From an uncultured Ruminococcus sp. (lineage in GTDB: Bacteria > Bacillota > Clostridia > Oscillospirales > Acutalibacteraceae): a DNA stretch of 64,000 nucleotides. Of the stretch, positions 44,950-52,977 are shown in pieces (position 1 is the stretch's first letter; each line of letters opens with the position of its first letter). The notes beneath the pieces are model-generated. The model did no database searches. It worked only from the letters and a program-made list of their open reading frames with translations, and had not been told where the DNA came from. Both the position numbers and the translations under genes were made by a program. The stretch spans positions 62,001-126,000 of the forward strand of contig UQCF01000002.1 in NCBI GenBank assembly GCA_900539465.1, given 5' to 3'.

Positions 44950-45591
44950 ATGAAAAAGCTGACTGCTTTGCTGTTTTCTGTGTTGCTTTTAATGAGCTTT
45001 GCGGCTTGCCAAAAGGGCGAAACAAACGGTGATTCATCAAAAACAAGCGCGGCGAACGGCAGTGACGTTTCATCTTCGGCACAGCAAAAAACCACCGTGC
45101 CGGAGCAGAGGATAGACCATATCGCACAGTCGATAGAGCAGGGGCAGTTTGAGGGCTTTGACCGTTACACCGACGGCGACAAAGAAAAAATCAAAAAAGC
45201 CGTTGAAAAAGACGGCTACAGCTTGGTTTATAATGACGACGGCTCGGGTACGCTCTCTAATGACGAGGGTTCGTGGTTCGTCGGCAAAGGCTGGGTGAAC
45301 AATAAGTTCACCGATGGTTTGCCGAAGCCCGAATTCGGTGTGATAACCATGAGCGCACAGGATAAAGACGACAGCGGAGATTTTTATATATTCTTAATCC
45401 GCAAAGCCTCTGTAAAAGAAGTGGCGGATTATGTGGATAAACTCGAAACTCTCGGCTTCAAGGCTCAGGGCGAAAAGGTTGAGAGCATAGAAAACGGTGC
45501 TGTTGTGTTCAATGCCGAAAATGAGCAGGGCAAAAAGGTCGAAATAGCCTATTCTTCAAACGGATTCACTTACAAAATATATGTTAAATAA
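44950..45591 (+). CDS. Lipoprotein of unknown function
   Basis: 213 residues from the ATG at 44950 (CGGAGTGA upstream). The N-terminus KKLTALLFSVLLLMSFAAC is a lipoprotein signal with the lipid-bearing cysteine at residue 20. A Ser/Lys/Asn-rich linker (20-55) follows, then a globular region with two similar halves ending FGVITMSAQDK and KVEIAYSSNG. The fold is not recognised. It lies directly after gdhA and may share its transcript. Confidence 0.75.
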   Translation: MKKLTALLFSVLLLMSFAACQKGETNGDSSKTSAANGSDVSSSAQQKTTVPEQRIDHIAQSIEQGQFEGFDRYTDGDKEKIKKAVEKDGYSLVYNDDGSGTLSNDEGSWFVGKGWVNNKFTDGLPKPEFGVITMSAQDKDDSGDFYIFLIRKASVKEVADYVDKLETLGFKAQGEKVESIENGAVVFNAENEQGKKVEIAYSSNGFTYKIYVK

Positions 45592-45596
45592 ATTCG

Positions 45597-45630
45597 GGAG
45601 CTGTTCTTACATAAGAGCGGCTCCTTTTTT
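45597..45630 (+). terminator. Terminator after gdhA and the lipoprotein gene
   Basis: Stem 45597-45609 with 45612-45624 including two G-U pairs, followed by six T. Confidence 0.85.
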
Positions 45631-45638
45631 GGGTTACA

Positions 45639-45713
45639 AATCTTAAGATTTAAACATAAAAATCTTAAAGATTGGTTTATGTTATTGCAATCTCTCATTT
45701 CATGTGGTAATAT
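45639..45713 (+). promoter_or_regulatory. Promoter with twin AATCTTAAGATT palindromes
   Basis: TTGCAA (45685-45690), exactly 17 nt, TAATAT (45708-45713). Upstream lie two near-identical palindromes, AATCTTAAGATT (45639-45650) and AATCTTAAAGATT (45661-45673), 22 bp apart, about two helical turns. They could be activator or repressor sites. Confidence 0.5.
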
Positions 45714-45747
45714 CAGTCTGTTGAAAAAATAAACTTATTGAGAGGTT

Positions 45748-46512
45748 ATGAAGTTGAAAGAATATATCGAAAGACTTAAAACCGGCTGCAAAAAATGGGA
45801 AATTGTCCTTTGGTGGATAGTTCGCCTTGTAATGATTGCCGGAATGATAGAATCATTTGTCAATGCAGATAAGTACGAGGATAAAATACGCACCATGATG
45901 GTCGGCAACCTCGTTTTGACTTTCGGGTGGGAGATATTCCAGCTTTTCCCCGAAAAGCATCTTTTCAGGCACCTGCCGGCGGCGGCGCAGGATTTTACGA
46001 GCGTTTACATTGTCCTCACCGCATTTTTCGGCGCATACATAAATTTTTATTACACCGTTTGGTGGTGGGATACGCTTCTGCATTTTGTCAGCGGCGGACT
46101 GTGTGTTCTTGCGGGCTATGCATTTATCAAGGCTTATGAAGAGCGAGACGGCAAAAAAGTTGCGATTCCGGTTGCCGTTCTGTGCGCTTTCAGCGTGTCG
46201 TTTATGTTCGGTACTTTGTGGGAGTGTTGGGAGTTCTCATTTGATCAGTTCCTCGGCGGCGATACTCAGCATTGGTCGCTCGCCCTTGCCGAAGAGAGCA
46301 AAATAAACCACATGATTTTTCAGCCTGCAAAAGAATTTATGTCTGAAGAGTGGAAATCGCGCTTTGCTCTTATGGACACAATGACAGATATTGTCGCAAA
46401 CACTCTCGGTGCTGTAATCGGCGGCATTACGCTTAAAATTGCACTTCATAAAGAAGAAAAAGAAGAAAGAACTGCAGAAAACAAAAAAGAGAAAGCAACC
46501 GTTAACGTATAA
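45748..46512 (+). CDS. Integral membrane protein, YjdF/DUF2238-like
   Basis: 254 residues with about six membrane segments (for example residues 23-38, 54-66, 85-100, 106-127 and 139-155). The conserved WWWDTLLHFVSGG motif and FGTLWECWEF resemble the YjdF/DUF2238 group of uncharacterised membrane proteins. A Glu/Lys-rich cytoplasmic tail follows the last helix. GAGAGG precedes the ATG. It has its own promoter with two palindromic sites. It lies 13 bp upstream of the lipase gene, so the two are probably co-transcribed. Confidence 0.7.
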   Translation: MKLKEYIERLKTGCKKWEIVLWWIVRLVMIAGMIESFVNADKYEDKIRTMMVGNLVLTFGWEIFQLFPEKHLFRHLPAAAQDFTSVYIVLTAFFGAYINFYYTVWWWDTLLHFVSGGLCVLAGYAFIKAYEERDGKKVAIPVAVLCAFSVSFMFGTLWECWEFSFDQFLGGDTQHWSLALAEESKINHMIFQPAKEFMSEEWKSRFALMDTMTDIVANTLGAVIGGITLKIALHKEEKEERTAENKKEKATVNV

Positions 46513-46525
46513 AGGAGGAAAAGAG

Positions 46526-48442
46526 ATGCACGGCACACTCAAAAGGCTTTGCTGCATTTTACTTGCGGCTTTGTTTGTGCTGCCTCTTTTTTCTTTCGGC
46601 TCATATGCAAAAGAAAATGCCTGTTATAACGGCTACCCCGTGGTTCTTGTGCCGGGCTATGCCTCTGCCTCGCTTTGCTATGATGAGGGCGGCGAGACTA
46701 AAGCGGCGTGGGGCTGGCAGGCGAGCGATATTTCGTCTCCTTTTGCAGATAACATAGTTGATTTAATAAAAGGTACGGACGTGCTTTTAGGCGGTAAAAA
46801 CGGCTGCTTTTCACACGCTTTGGGCAAGAGCTTTTCGAGTTTGCTTGAGCCCATGCGCTGCAATGCAGACGGAACGAGCGTTAAAAATGTACGTCCCGTT
46901 TTGTTTGACGCAAAAGAAACAAGCGATGAATATTTAAACAAAAATTATCCCGACGGCGACTATCGCGTTGAACTTGACATGACAAAAGAAATTGATTCGC
47001 TCATAGGCGAAGAAAATGTTTTTTATTTTAACTGCGATTTCAGAATGAGCGCTCTTAAATGTGCGGAAGAGCTTGATAAATATATAACGCAGGTCAAGGA
47101 ATACACCGGCAAAGACAAGGTCAATATAATTGCCGTGAGCCACGGTGGGCTTATAACCGCGGCTTATATATCGCTCTATATGCAAAAGGGTGATGTGTTT
47201 AACGTTGTGATGAACGAGCCTGCACTTCGCGGAGCGTCTCTTGCAGCGGATCTTATGAACGATGAATTTAAACTTGATGAAGAGACGCTTTTGAGGTATC
47301 TTGAATACCATGCCCAGTGCGAAACCGACTATAACTGGCTCGTGAAAGCTCAGCAGCTCGGCGTGCTGGATGATATTGTAGATGTTATTGTTCCTTATGT
47401 TACGGACGCGGTAAAATATTGGGGCAGCATATGGGATTTTATCCCTACGGACGATTATGAAAGACTAAAAGAAGAATACCTTGACCCGATAGAGAGCAAG
47501 GAGCTTATAGAGCAGAGTGATTATGTTCACTATAAGCTAATGAGCAATTACCGTGAAATTTTTGAAGAGGCTAAAGCTCTCGGCATAAATATAAATATTA
47601 TAGCCGGCACGGGCAACACGATTGTATCGGGCTCAAAAGTAAATTCCGACGGCATAATCGCCGCCTCTTCGTCAACCGGCGCAAAATGTGCGCCGATCGG
47701 CAAGCGATATATAAACGGCACCTCACTTAAAGACGCTAACGGCGAGAGCCTTGTTTCGCCGTCTATGGATATTGACGCGTCGCCGTGCTATCTGCTTTAT
47801 AATACATGGTTTGTGGACGGGCTTTTTCACGGCATGGAGTTTTGGGACGAATATTCGAGGGCGCTTTTGTTTAAGCTTTTGCTCGGCGACGGCGGTATGA
47901 ATGTGAACAGTGATAAGAATTATCCGCGCTTTCATTCGACAACGAGCGTAACCTCTTCCGTATATGCTTCGTTTGACCAAAGCACGGACGGCTTTTTGAG
48001 CGAAAAAGATTCCGCCCTTGAAATAAGCAATCTTTCACAAAAGCACAAGATGTATGTGCTCTCTGTCAAGTGCGACGGTGCGGATATTGATTTTGACTGG
48101 AATTTTAAAGCCCTCGCACCGGGGGATAAGGGAAAAGTAAAATTCTCCGGCAATTTGCCGCAGAAAAGCACATATATAAAAATAACCGTTACATATTTTT
48201 TGCCCGGCAGCATAACGCCGCTTAACCAAAGAAGTCAGTATTTCACAGTGAATACGGGCAGCGGAATGCAGGGTGTGCTTTCGGCATTTTCAGAGTCGGA
48301 GTTTGAAACTCCGTTTGAAAAAAGTGCGAGCAAAACCATGCTTAAAATAGTGAATTTCACAGGCATGAAAGATCTCGCAGACCTTTTGTATGACACGGCT
48401 TCGTCGGGCTGGAATAAGCTGACAAAGATTATATTAAAATGA
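46526..48442 (+). CDS. Secreted alpha/beta-hydrolase, lipase-like
   Basis: 638 residues from the ATG at 46526 (AAAGGAGGAA upstream). A signal peptide (MHGTLKRLCCILLAALFVLP, cleavage near SYA-KEN) leads to a lipase domain that begins YPVVLVPGYAS. The nucleophile elbow is AVSHGG near residue 205, with the first Gly of GxSxG replaced by Ala as in Bacillus lipases. The catalytic Asp and His are probably in the region up to residue 455 (DGLFHGMEFW). The C-terminal 180 residues are beta-rich and may be a separate domain. It probably acts on extracellular esters. Confidence 0.8.
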   Translation: MHGTLKRLCCILLAALFVLPLFSFGSYAKENACYNGYPVVLVPGYASASLCYDEGGETKAAWGWQASDISSPFADNIVDLIKGTDVLLGGKNGCFSHALGKSFSSLLEPMRCNADGTSVKNVRPVLFDAKETSDEYLNKNYPDGDYRVELDMTKEIDSLIGEENVFYFNCDFRMSALKCAEELDKYITQVKEYTGKDKVNIIAVSHGGLITAAYISLYMQKGDVFNVVMNEPALRGASLAADLMNDEFKLDEETLLRYLEYHAQCETDYNWLVKAQQLGVLDDIVDVIVPYVTDAVKYWGSIWDFIPTDDYERLKEEYLDPIESKELIEQSDYVHYKLMSNYREIFEEAKALGININIIAGTGNTIVSGSKVNSDGIIAASSSTGAKCAPIGKRYINGTSLKDANGESLVSPSMDIDASPCYLLYNTWFVDGLFHGMEFWDEYSRALLFKLLLGDGGMNVNSDKNYPRFHSTTSVTSSVYASFDQSTDGFLSEKDSALEISNLSQKHKMYVLSVKCDGADIDFDWNFKALAPGDKGKVKFSGNLPQKSTYIKITVTYFLPGSITPLNQRSQYFTVNTGSGMQGVLSAFSESEFETPFEKSASKTMLKIVNFTGMKDLADLLYDTASSGWNKLTKIILK

Positions 48443-48458
48443 TTTCGGGAGAAAAGCT

Positions 48459-48935
48459 ATGGAATTTAAATCGAGCGAAATCATAAAAAGATATGACAAA
48501 CCCATACTTACATACAACGACGTTCCGTATTTTTCAAATTCGACCTTTGATTTTATGTTTGCTTTGCGGCAGATACCAAGCACGATTGGAGCGTCCGATG
48601 CCCGTGTATTCCAACCGGGGCAAGGATAAGTTTGATATTTGGCTTTCCGAATTACCGGACCTTGTTTATCGGGGCAAAAGCGCTATTCGATAGGCGTTAT
48701 GCTGCTCGATCTTAACGCCCCTTCAAAAATTGTCGGCATGTCAAAGGCACCGCTTATGGTGTCCGAGGCAGAGTTTGAAACAAGCGGCGGATACATAGAC
48801 AACGTTCTCTTCCCATGCGGTATGATTAAAAAAGGGGAGAATGTAAGAATTTATTACAATGCCGGCGATGCGGTTGTTTGTCTTGCCGAGTGCAATATAA
48901 AAGAGCTTGTTGCGCTGTGCAAGGATAAGAAATAA
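48459..48935 (+). pseudogene. Broken glycoside hydrolase family 130 (beta-mannoside phosphorylase-like)
   Basis: The frame from 48459 reads KRYDKPILTYNDVPYFSNST, the GH130 N-terminus, and stops at 48627-48629. The +1 frame supplies ERPMPVYSNRGKDKFDIWLS and LPDLVYRGKS, matching the middle of the barrel. Then frame 1 resumes with RYSIGVMLLDLNAPSKIVG and GGYIDNVLFPCGMIKKGENV, the C-terminal blade with LLDL and the NVLFPCG motif. About 150 codons remain of the usual 320 or more, with at least two frameshifts and internal deletions. It was probably once the last gene of the lipase operon. Confidence 0.8.
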
Positions 48936-48977
48936 TTGATAAAATTTGCTTTTATGTAATGATGTCATAAATAAACC

Positions 48978-49045
48978 TTGCGAAGCATAAATAAATATGG
49001 TAAAATAATAACAATATCTTGCGATTCTTGTCGCAAGATATTGTT
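48978..49045 (+). promoter_or_regulatory. Promoter and start-site hairpin upstream of the phosphate transporter
   Basis: TTGCGA (48978-48983), 17 nt, TAAAAT (49001-49006). A perfect 15-bp inverted repeat (49010-49024 with 49031-49045, 6-nt loop) begins at the expected start of transcription and is followed by T-rich sequence. It could be a repressor operator or a very early attenuator hairpin. Confidence 0.55.
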
Positions 49046-49118
49046 TAAACTTTTTTAGCGCGTCTCTCAATTCGGCATGAGGGGCTTTTGACGCTTGTGA
49101 CCGACAGGAGGAATTTTT

Positions 49119-50165
49119 ATGCTGATGAAGGAGGTCCTCGGATTTCCGCTTGTCTTTTGGCTGTTATCGGTATGTGTTTACAGCTTTACGCTGCTCAACG
49201 GATTTTTGGACGGTTGCAATGCTGTGGCAACGCTCATAGCAAGCCGCGCCATGAAGCCCAAAACTGCGCTGTGCTTTGCTGCAACAATAGAACTTTTGTC
49301 ACCCATGACGCTCTTTTTTACGGGCTTCACCGTTTCAAAGACTATTCAGACCATGGTTGACGAGAATTACTACACAGGCGACGTTGATCAGACAAAAGCG
49401 CTTTGCTTTATCGCAGGCGGAATACTTGCGGCTATTATATGGGATCTTTTTGCATGGCTTTCACATGTTCCGTCAAGCTCAACTCACGCGCTCCTCGGCG
49501 GAATTGTAGGCGCAAGCATTGTAGCGTACGGTGTTTCGAGCGTTGCTTGGGGTCAGTTTGCTTACAGAGTAATTCTTATGATGTTCTTGGCACCCGCAAT
49601 AGGTTTCCTCTTCGGTTACATAGTTATGAAAATCTGCAAGGTCATTACTCAAAGGGCAAGCAGTGCGGCAAATACCGTTTTTAAAAGAGTTCAGCTTATA
49701 AACGTTGTTCTTTTGGCATACAGCCATTCAACGCATGATTCGCAGAAATCCCTCGGCGTTATAATGCTGCTTATGACAATTTGCGGCAAGTCAATCGGGT
49801 CAACACCTCCCTGGCAGGCAGTTGCCATTGCAGGTCTTTGCCTTGCAATGGGCATAATGTTTGGCGGATACAACATAATCAAAACCGTGGGTATGGGTAT
49901 ATTTAAGGTTAAACCCATTCACTCGTTTGCTTCTCAGCTTGCCTCCGCAGGAGCTCTTATCGGTGCAAACCTCACCGGTGTGCCCGTCTCCGCAAGTCAT
50001 GTTGTCAGCGCATCCGTTATGGGCGTAGGCTCGGCCGAACGACTCAATGCCGTTCGCTGGACAAACGTTAAGCGCATAGTTATGTCATGGTTTATAACCG
50101 TGCCGATAGTCGGCGCACTCGGTGCGTTGTTCTATTTTATTTTAAGTCTTATATTTAAAGCTTAA
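49119..50165 (+). CDS. pit: Inorganic phosphate transporter, PiT family
   Basis: 348 residues with about ten membrane segments and the two PiT repeats. The first has FLDGCNAVATLIASRAMKPK, with the conserved GxNxxAT-like core, and HVPSSSTHALLGG. The second has AYSHSTHDSQKSLGV and NLTGVPVSASHVVSAS. PiT proteins import phosphate with a cation. AGGAGGA precedes the ATG. No PhoU-like gene is adjacent. It lies 46 bp downstream of the T-rich end of a hairpin that may control it. The next gene starts 16 bp after its stop. Confidence 0.93.
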   Translation: MLMKEVLGFPLVFWLLSVCVYSFTLLNGFLDGCNAVATLIASRAMKPKTALCFAATIELLSPMTLFFTGFTVSKTIQTMVDENYYTGDVDQTKALCFIAGGILAAIIWDLFAWLSHVPSSSTHALLGGIVGASIVAYGVSSVAWGQFAYRVILMMFLAPAIGFLFGYIVMKICKVITQRASSAANTVFKRVQLINVVLLAYSHSTHDSQKSLGVIMLLMTICGKSIGSTPPWQAVAIAGLCLAMGIMFGGYNIIKTVGMGIFKVKPIHSFASQLASAGALIGANLTGVPVSASHVVSASVMGVGSAERLNAVRWTNVKRIVMSWFITVPIVGALGALFYFILSLIFKA

Positions 50166-50180
50166 AATGAGGTGGCTAAA

Positions 50181-51020
50181 ATGTTTTCACTGATTAAAAG
50201 AGCGTTTTCTCTGATTTTCGCTTTGCTGATGTTTGTTTCAAACAGCGTAAATTCATTCTTTAACGGCGATATTTACCCTTATGAATCAAACACAAAAGTA
50301 ATAGGACTTGAAACTCTCGGTAGAAGTCAGGGCGTGACGACGGACGGCAAAAGCTGGATATTCAGCGGCAAAAGTTTTCTCACAAAAGTGAGTCTTGACG
50401 GTGAGACCGTACTTGCCGTAAACCTCAAACCTTTTAAGGGCTTGGAGGAATACGGCGTAGACCATATCGGCGGCATAAGCTATTATAACGGCTATGTTTA
50501 CGCCTCTATGGAGGACAGCAAGGTATGGAACAGCCCGTCGGTAGCATTGTTCGATGCAAAAACACTCAAGTTTTCGGGAGTGTATCACCTTTTCGGCAAA
50601 GATATTTTAAACCGCGGCTGTCCCTGGGTGTGCTGTGACGGCGAAAACGGCTTTTTGTATGCCGCAAACAGCCGAAATACAACCGAAATATTCTGCTTTG
50701 ATATTGACACGTTTGAACTTGTTAAAACCGTCCCTCTGGCGTTTGAGTTAAAATCTATTCAAGGCGCAGAGATGTACGGCGGCTATATGTATGCCGCAAC
50801 AAACGACGCGACAAGAGCCGTGTATAAGGTCGATTTAAACAGCGGAAAAATTGAAAAATATTTTGACAGAATTATGTACCGGCCGAAGTTTATTGATAAT
50901 TTCGGCGGCGAGGGCGAGGATATAACCGTTCTCGGCATGGATGACGGAACGCTGTTTCATGCGCTCGATATAGGCGCGCTGTTTATTGATTCAAATTTGA
51001 GGCATTATAAAGAAAAATAA
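50181..51020 (+). CDS. Secreted beta-propeller-like protein
   Basis: 279 residues from the ATG at 50181 (GAGGTGG upstream; the in-frame GTG at 50172 lies in this site). An N-terminal export segment (about 8-25) precedes repeated units with DG, YYNGYVYAS, FLYAANS and YMYAATND strand patterns typical of beta-propeller proteins. No catalytic motif was recognised. It is 16 bp after the phosphate transporter gene and may be co-transcribed. The repeat number is too low to assign the number of blades with certainty. Confidence 0.65.
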   Translation: MFSLIKRAFSLIFALLMFVSNSVNSFFNGDIYPYESNTKVIGLETLGRSQGVTTDGKSWIFSGKSFLTKVSLDGETVLAVNLKPFKGLEEYGVDHIGGISYYNGYVYASMEDSKVWNSPSVALFDAKTLKFSGVYHLFGKDILNRGCPWVCCDGENGFLYAANSRNTTEIFCFDIDTFELVKTVPLAFELKSIQGAEMYGGYMYAATNDATRAVYKVDLNSGKIEKYFDRIMYRPKFIDNFGGEGEDITVLGMDDGTLFHALDIGALFIDSNLRHYKEK

Positions 51021-51038
51021 AACGACATTGCAAAAAAG

Positions 51039-51076
51039 AAGCTATAATTCACATGATAAAGTGTGAATTATAGCTT
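51039..51076. terminator. Bidirectional terminator, AGCTATAAT type
   Basis: A perfect 15-bp stem (51039-51053 with 51062-51076) between convergent genes, with A-rich left and T-rich right flanks. The stem matches those at 11558 and 31064. Confidence 0.9.
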
Positions 51077-51086
51077 TTATTTTTGC

Positions 51087-52958
51087 TTATTTGCCTGCTT
51101 GAACTATTGCTTTTATGTCTTTCATTTTAACAAAATCAGGGAAAAACATATACGGTGATTTTTTCCATTTATTGCCGTCAATTTTTATGTTGCCGCAATG
51201 GTTGCCTAAAACAATCCTGCCGCGGTCAAAGTTCATTGACGGATAAAACATATCGTTTATAACGGTGTTGCCGACAACCTCCATACCTGCGGTGTTTTCA
51301 GCTTTTATAAGGCGCGAAGACATATTGATAAATGTGTTGCCGCTGATTTTAATGTTAGAAAAAATCGGGACGTCGGCCTTTTTGTTGTTAATATTGGTGC
51401 TTAAGGTTATAACCTCGCCCCAGTCGCTGTAACTGCACATTTCAAAAACGTTGCCGCTGATTTCAAGGTTGTTTACACCCGTTCCCTCGCACCAAGAGCC
51501 GGGGATAATGTCCACAACGGCTCTTATTGCGGGTCCCATTATTTTATAAAATCTGTTATTTTTGCAAAGACCGTTGTTGCTTTGCAAAAGCAGCGCCCTT
51601 GCGCGGTTTTCGTGAAAGTAGTTGTTTGTAACAACATAATTGCCGCTGTCGGTGTCCGCATTATAAAGGATGGTTCCCTCTCCGATGTCTTCGGGCAATG
51701 CAGATGAAAATTCTATAACATTTTGCTCGCCGTCATGATATGCGGATTTTATTTTTGCTGTGCCGTCAAGGTCTTCATATCCGCTTGTTTTAAACTTAAC
51801 GCTGTCGCCCGCGAATAACACGTCGGAGCTGCCGTAAGCCCGCACCGTGCTGTCACCGAGCCGCTGTGAGACATACAGCACATTGTCGTGAACATTCAGC
51901 GCATCGTCGCCCATAAAGCTGAAATCACAGCCGTCAATTCTGAAAAATCCTTTTGTGCCGGCAATGTGAACGGCGTCTGCCGTTGCCGATATTCTTTGCT
52001 CATTCTCTTTGCCGGGGGCAAGACCGATATATGAGTTGATTATCTGAAAATGGCTTGCTTTGCCGCCCATGAGATAGCACATGCCTGCCGCAGAGTAAAT
52101 GCTGACGTCATTAAAGGTTACGTTTTCGGATTCGCCGCCCAAATAAAATACATTGCCGCCGTAAACATAGTGCCTGAGCATAAAGACGTCGCCGTTTTCA
52201 AATTTATCAAAACTTCCGTCATGCGTTATTTTGAGCACGTTTGAGTCGGTCTTTTCGACTTTTTCTATCATTTCGGGTCGGGAGTAAACATAGACCTCTT
52301 TACACTCCGCCTTTGCTCCGGGGGTCAGCGTGTCGGCATCGTATTGTGTGAGTGCCATTATCGGTATATCCTCGGAGACATTTTGAAGCTCCGTAAACTC
52401 AAGCTCTAAGGTGCGGTTCTTTTTGCTTGCATTTTTGATTTTTACAAGGGAGCCCAAGCGGGATTTGCTCCGGTTCCAGTCAACAGAAAGTCCCTTTATT
52501 TCGAGCGAGTTACAGTTTGAAATATGAAAGTATTTATCGTGCTCAAAAACAAATACGGCGTTGTCGCAGTCTATAAGTACGTTTTGAAGTCCGCTTATAC
52601 CGATTGTTTTATCGCTTTTGAAAAAGTATGTGCCGCCGTCAATTTTGAGACGGGTATTCGGGTGTTCTTTGCAATATTCTATCGCTTTGCAAAATGAGGC
52701 GTAATTATCGCCGCTTTGCGTGTTCATGCCAAAGTCCGAAGCGTTGACTTCTTTAAGGGATTCACCCATCGGCCTTTTGATATAAAAGACCGATGAATTT
52801 ACACCCTCTATACGGTCGGCGGTTTGATATTCGCCGAGCGTCGGTGCGCTCTCGATTATCGGGTCGCCTTTTTCGGGAACGGACGGAATTTGCATTGGAA
52901 AAATATTTGCTATTGTGAGTATTACTGCGCTCAGCAGTGAAAGCAAAGACTGAAACAT
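51087..52958 (-). CDS. Secreted right-handed beta-helix protein, GH110-like alpha-1,3-galactosidase candidate
   Basis: 623 residues with an N-terminal export segment (about 5-20). The body is a parallel beta-helix made of repeated 20-25-residue coils such as NVLIDCDNAVFVF, LEISGNVFEM and IKISGNTFINM. Two stretches match GH110 alpha-1,3-galactosidases: SATADAVHIAG near residue 325 and FMGDDALNVHDN near residue 345, whose paired aspartates are the likely catalytic acids. GH110 enzymes remove alpha-1,3-galactose from blood group B and linear B antigens; this protein could instead be a related lyase or unclassified hydrolase. It lies 19 bp downstream of the large phosphoesterase in one operon. 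Confidence 0.68.
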   Translation of the reverse strand: MFQSLLSLLSAVILTIANIFPMQIPSVPEKGDPIIESAPTLGEYQTADRIEGVNSSVFYIKRPMGESLKEVNASDFGMNTQSGDNYASFCKAIEYCKEHPNTRLKIDGGTYFFKSDKTIGISGLQNVLIDCDNAVFVFEHDKYFHISNCNSLEIKGLSVDWNRSKSRLGSLVKIKNASKKNRTLELEFTELQNVSEDIPIMALTQYDADTLTPGAKAECKEVYVYSRPEMIEKVEKTDSNVLKITHDGSFDKFENGDVFMLRHYVYGGNVFYLGGESENVTFNDVSIYSAAGMCYLMGGKASHFQIINSYIGLAPGKENEQRISATADAVHIAGTKGFFRIDGCDFSFMGDDALNVHDNVLYVSQRLGDSTVRAYGSSDVLFAGDSVKFKTSGYEDLDGTAKIKSAYHDGEQNVIEFSSALPEDIGEGTILYNADTDSGNYVVTNNYFHENRARALLLQSNNGLCKNNRFYKIMGPAIRAVVDIIPGSWCEGTGVNNLEISGNVFEMCSYSDWGEVITLSTNINNKKADVPIFSNIKISGNTFINMSSRLIKAENTAGMEVVGNTVINDMFYPSMNFDRGRIVLGNHCGNIKIDGNKWKKSPYMFFPDFVKMKDIKAIVQAGK

Positions 52959-52977
52959 ATTTTTAACCTGCCTAAAA

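Noticed and set aside
48493..48693. A separate 66-codon gene behind the lipase gene
   Set aside because: Its sequence is the middle portion of the broken GH130 gene in a shifted frame.
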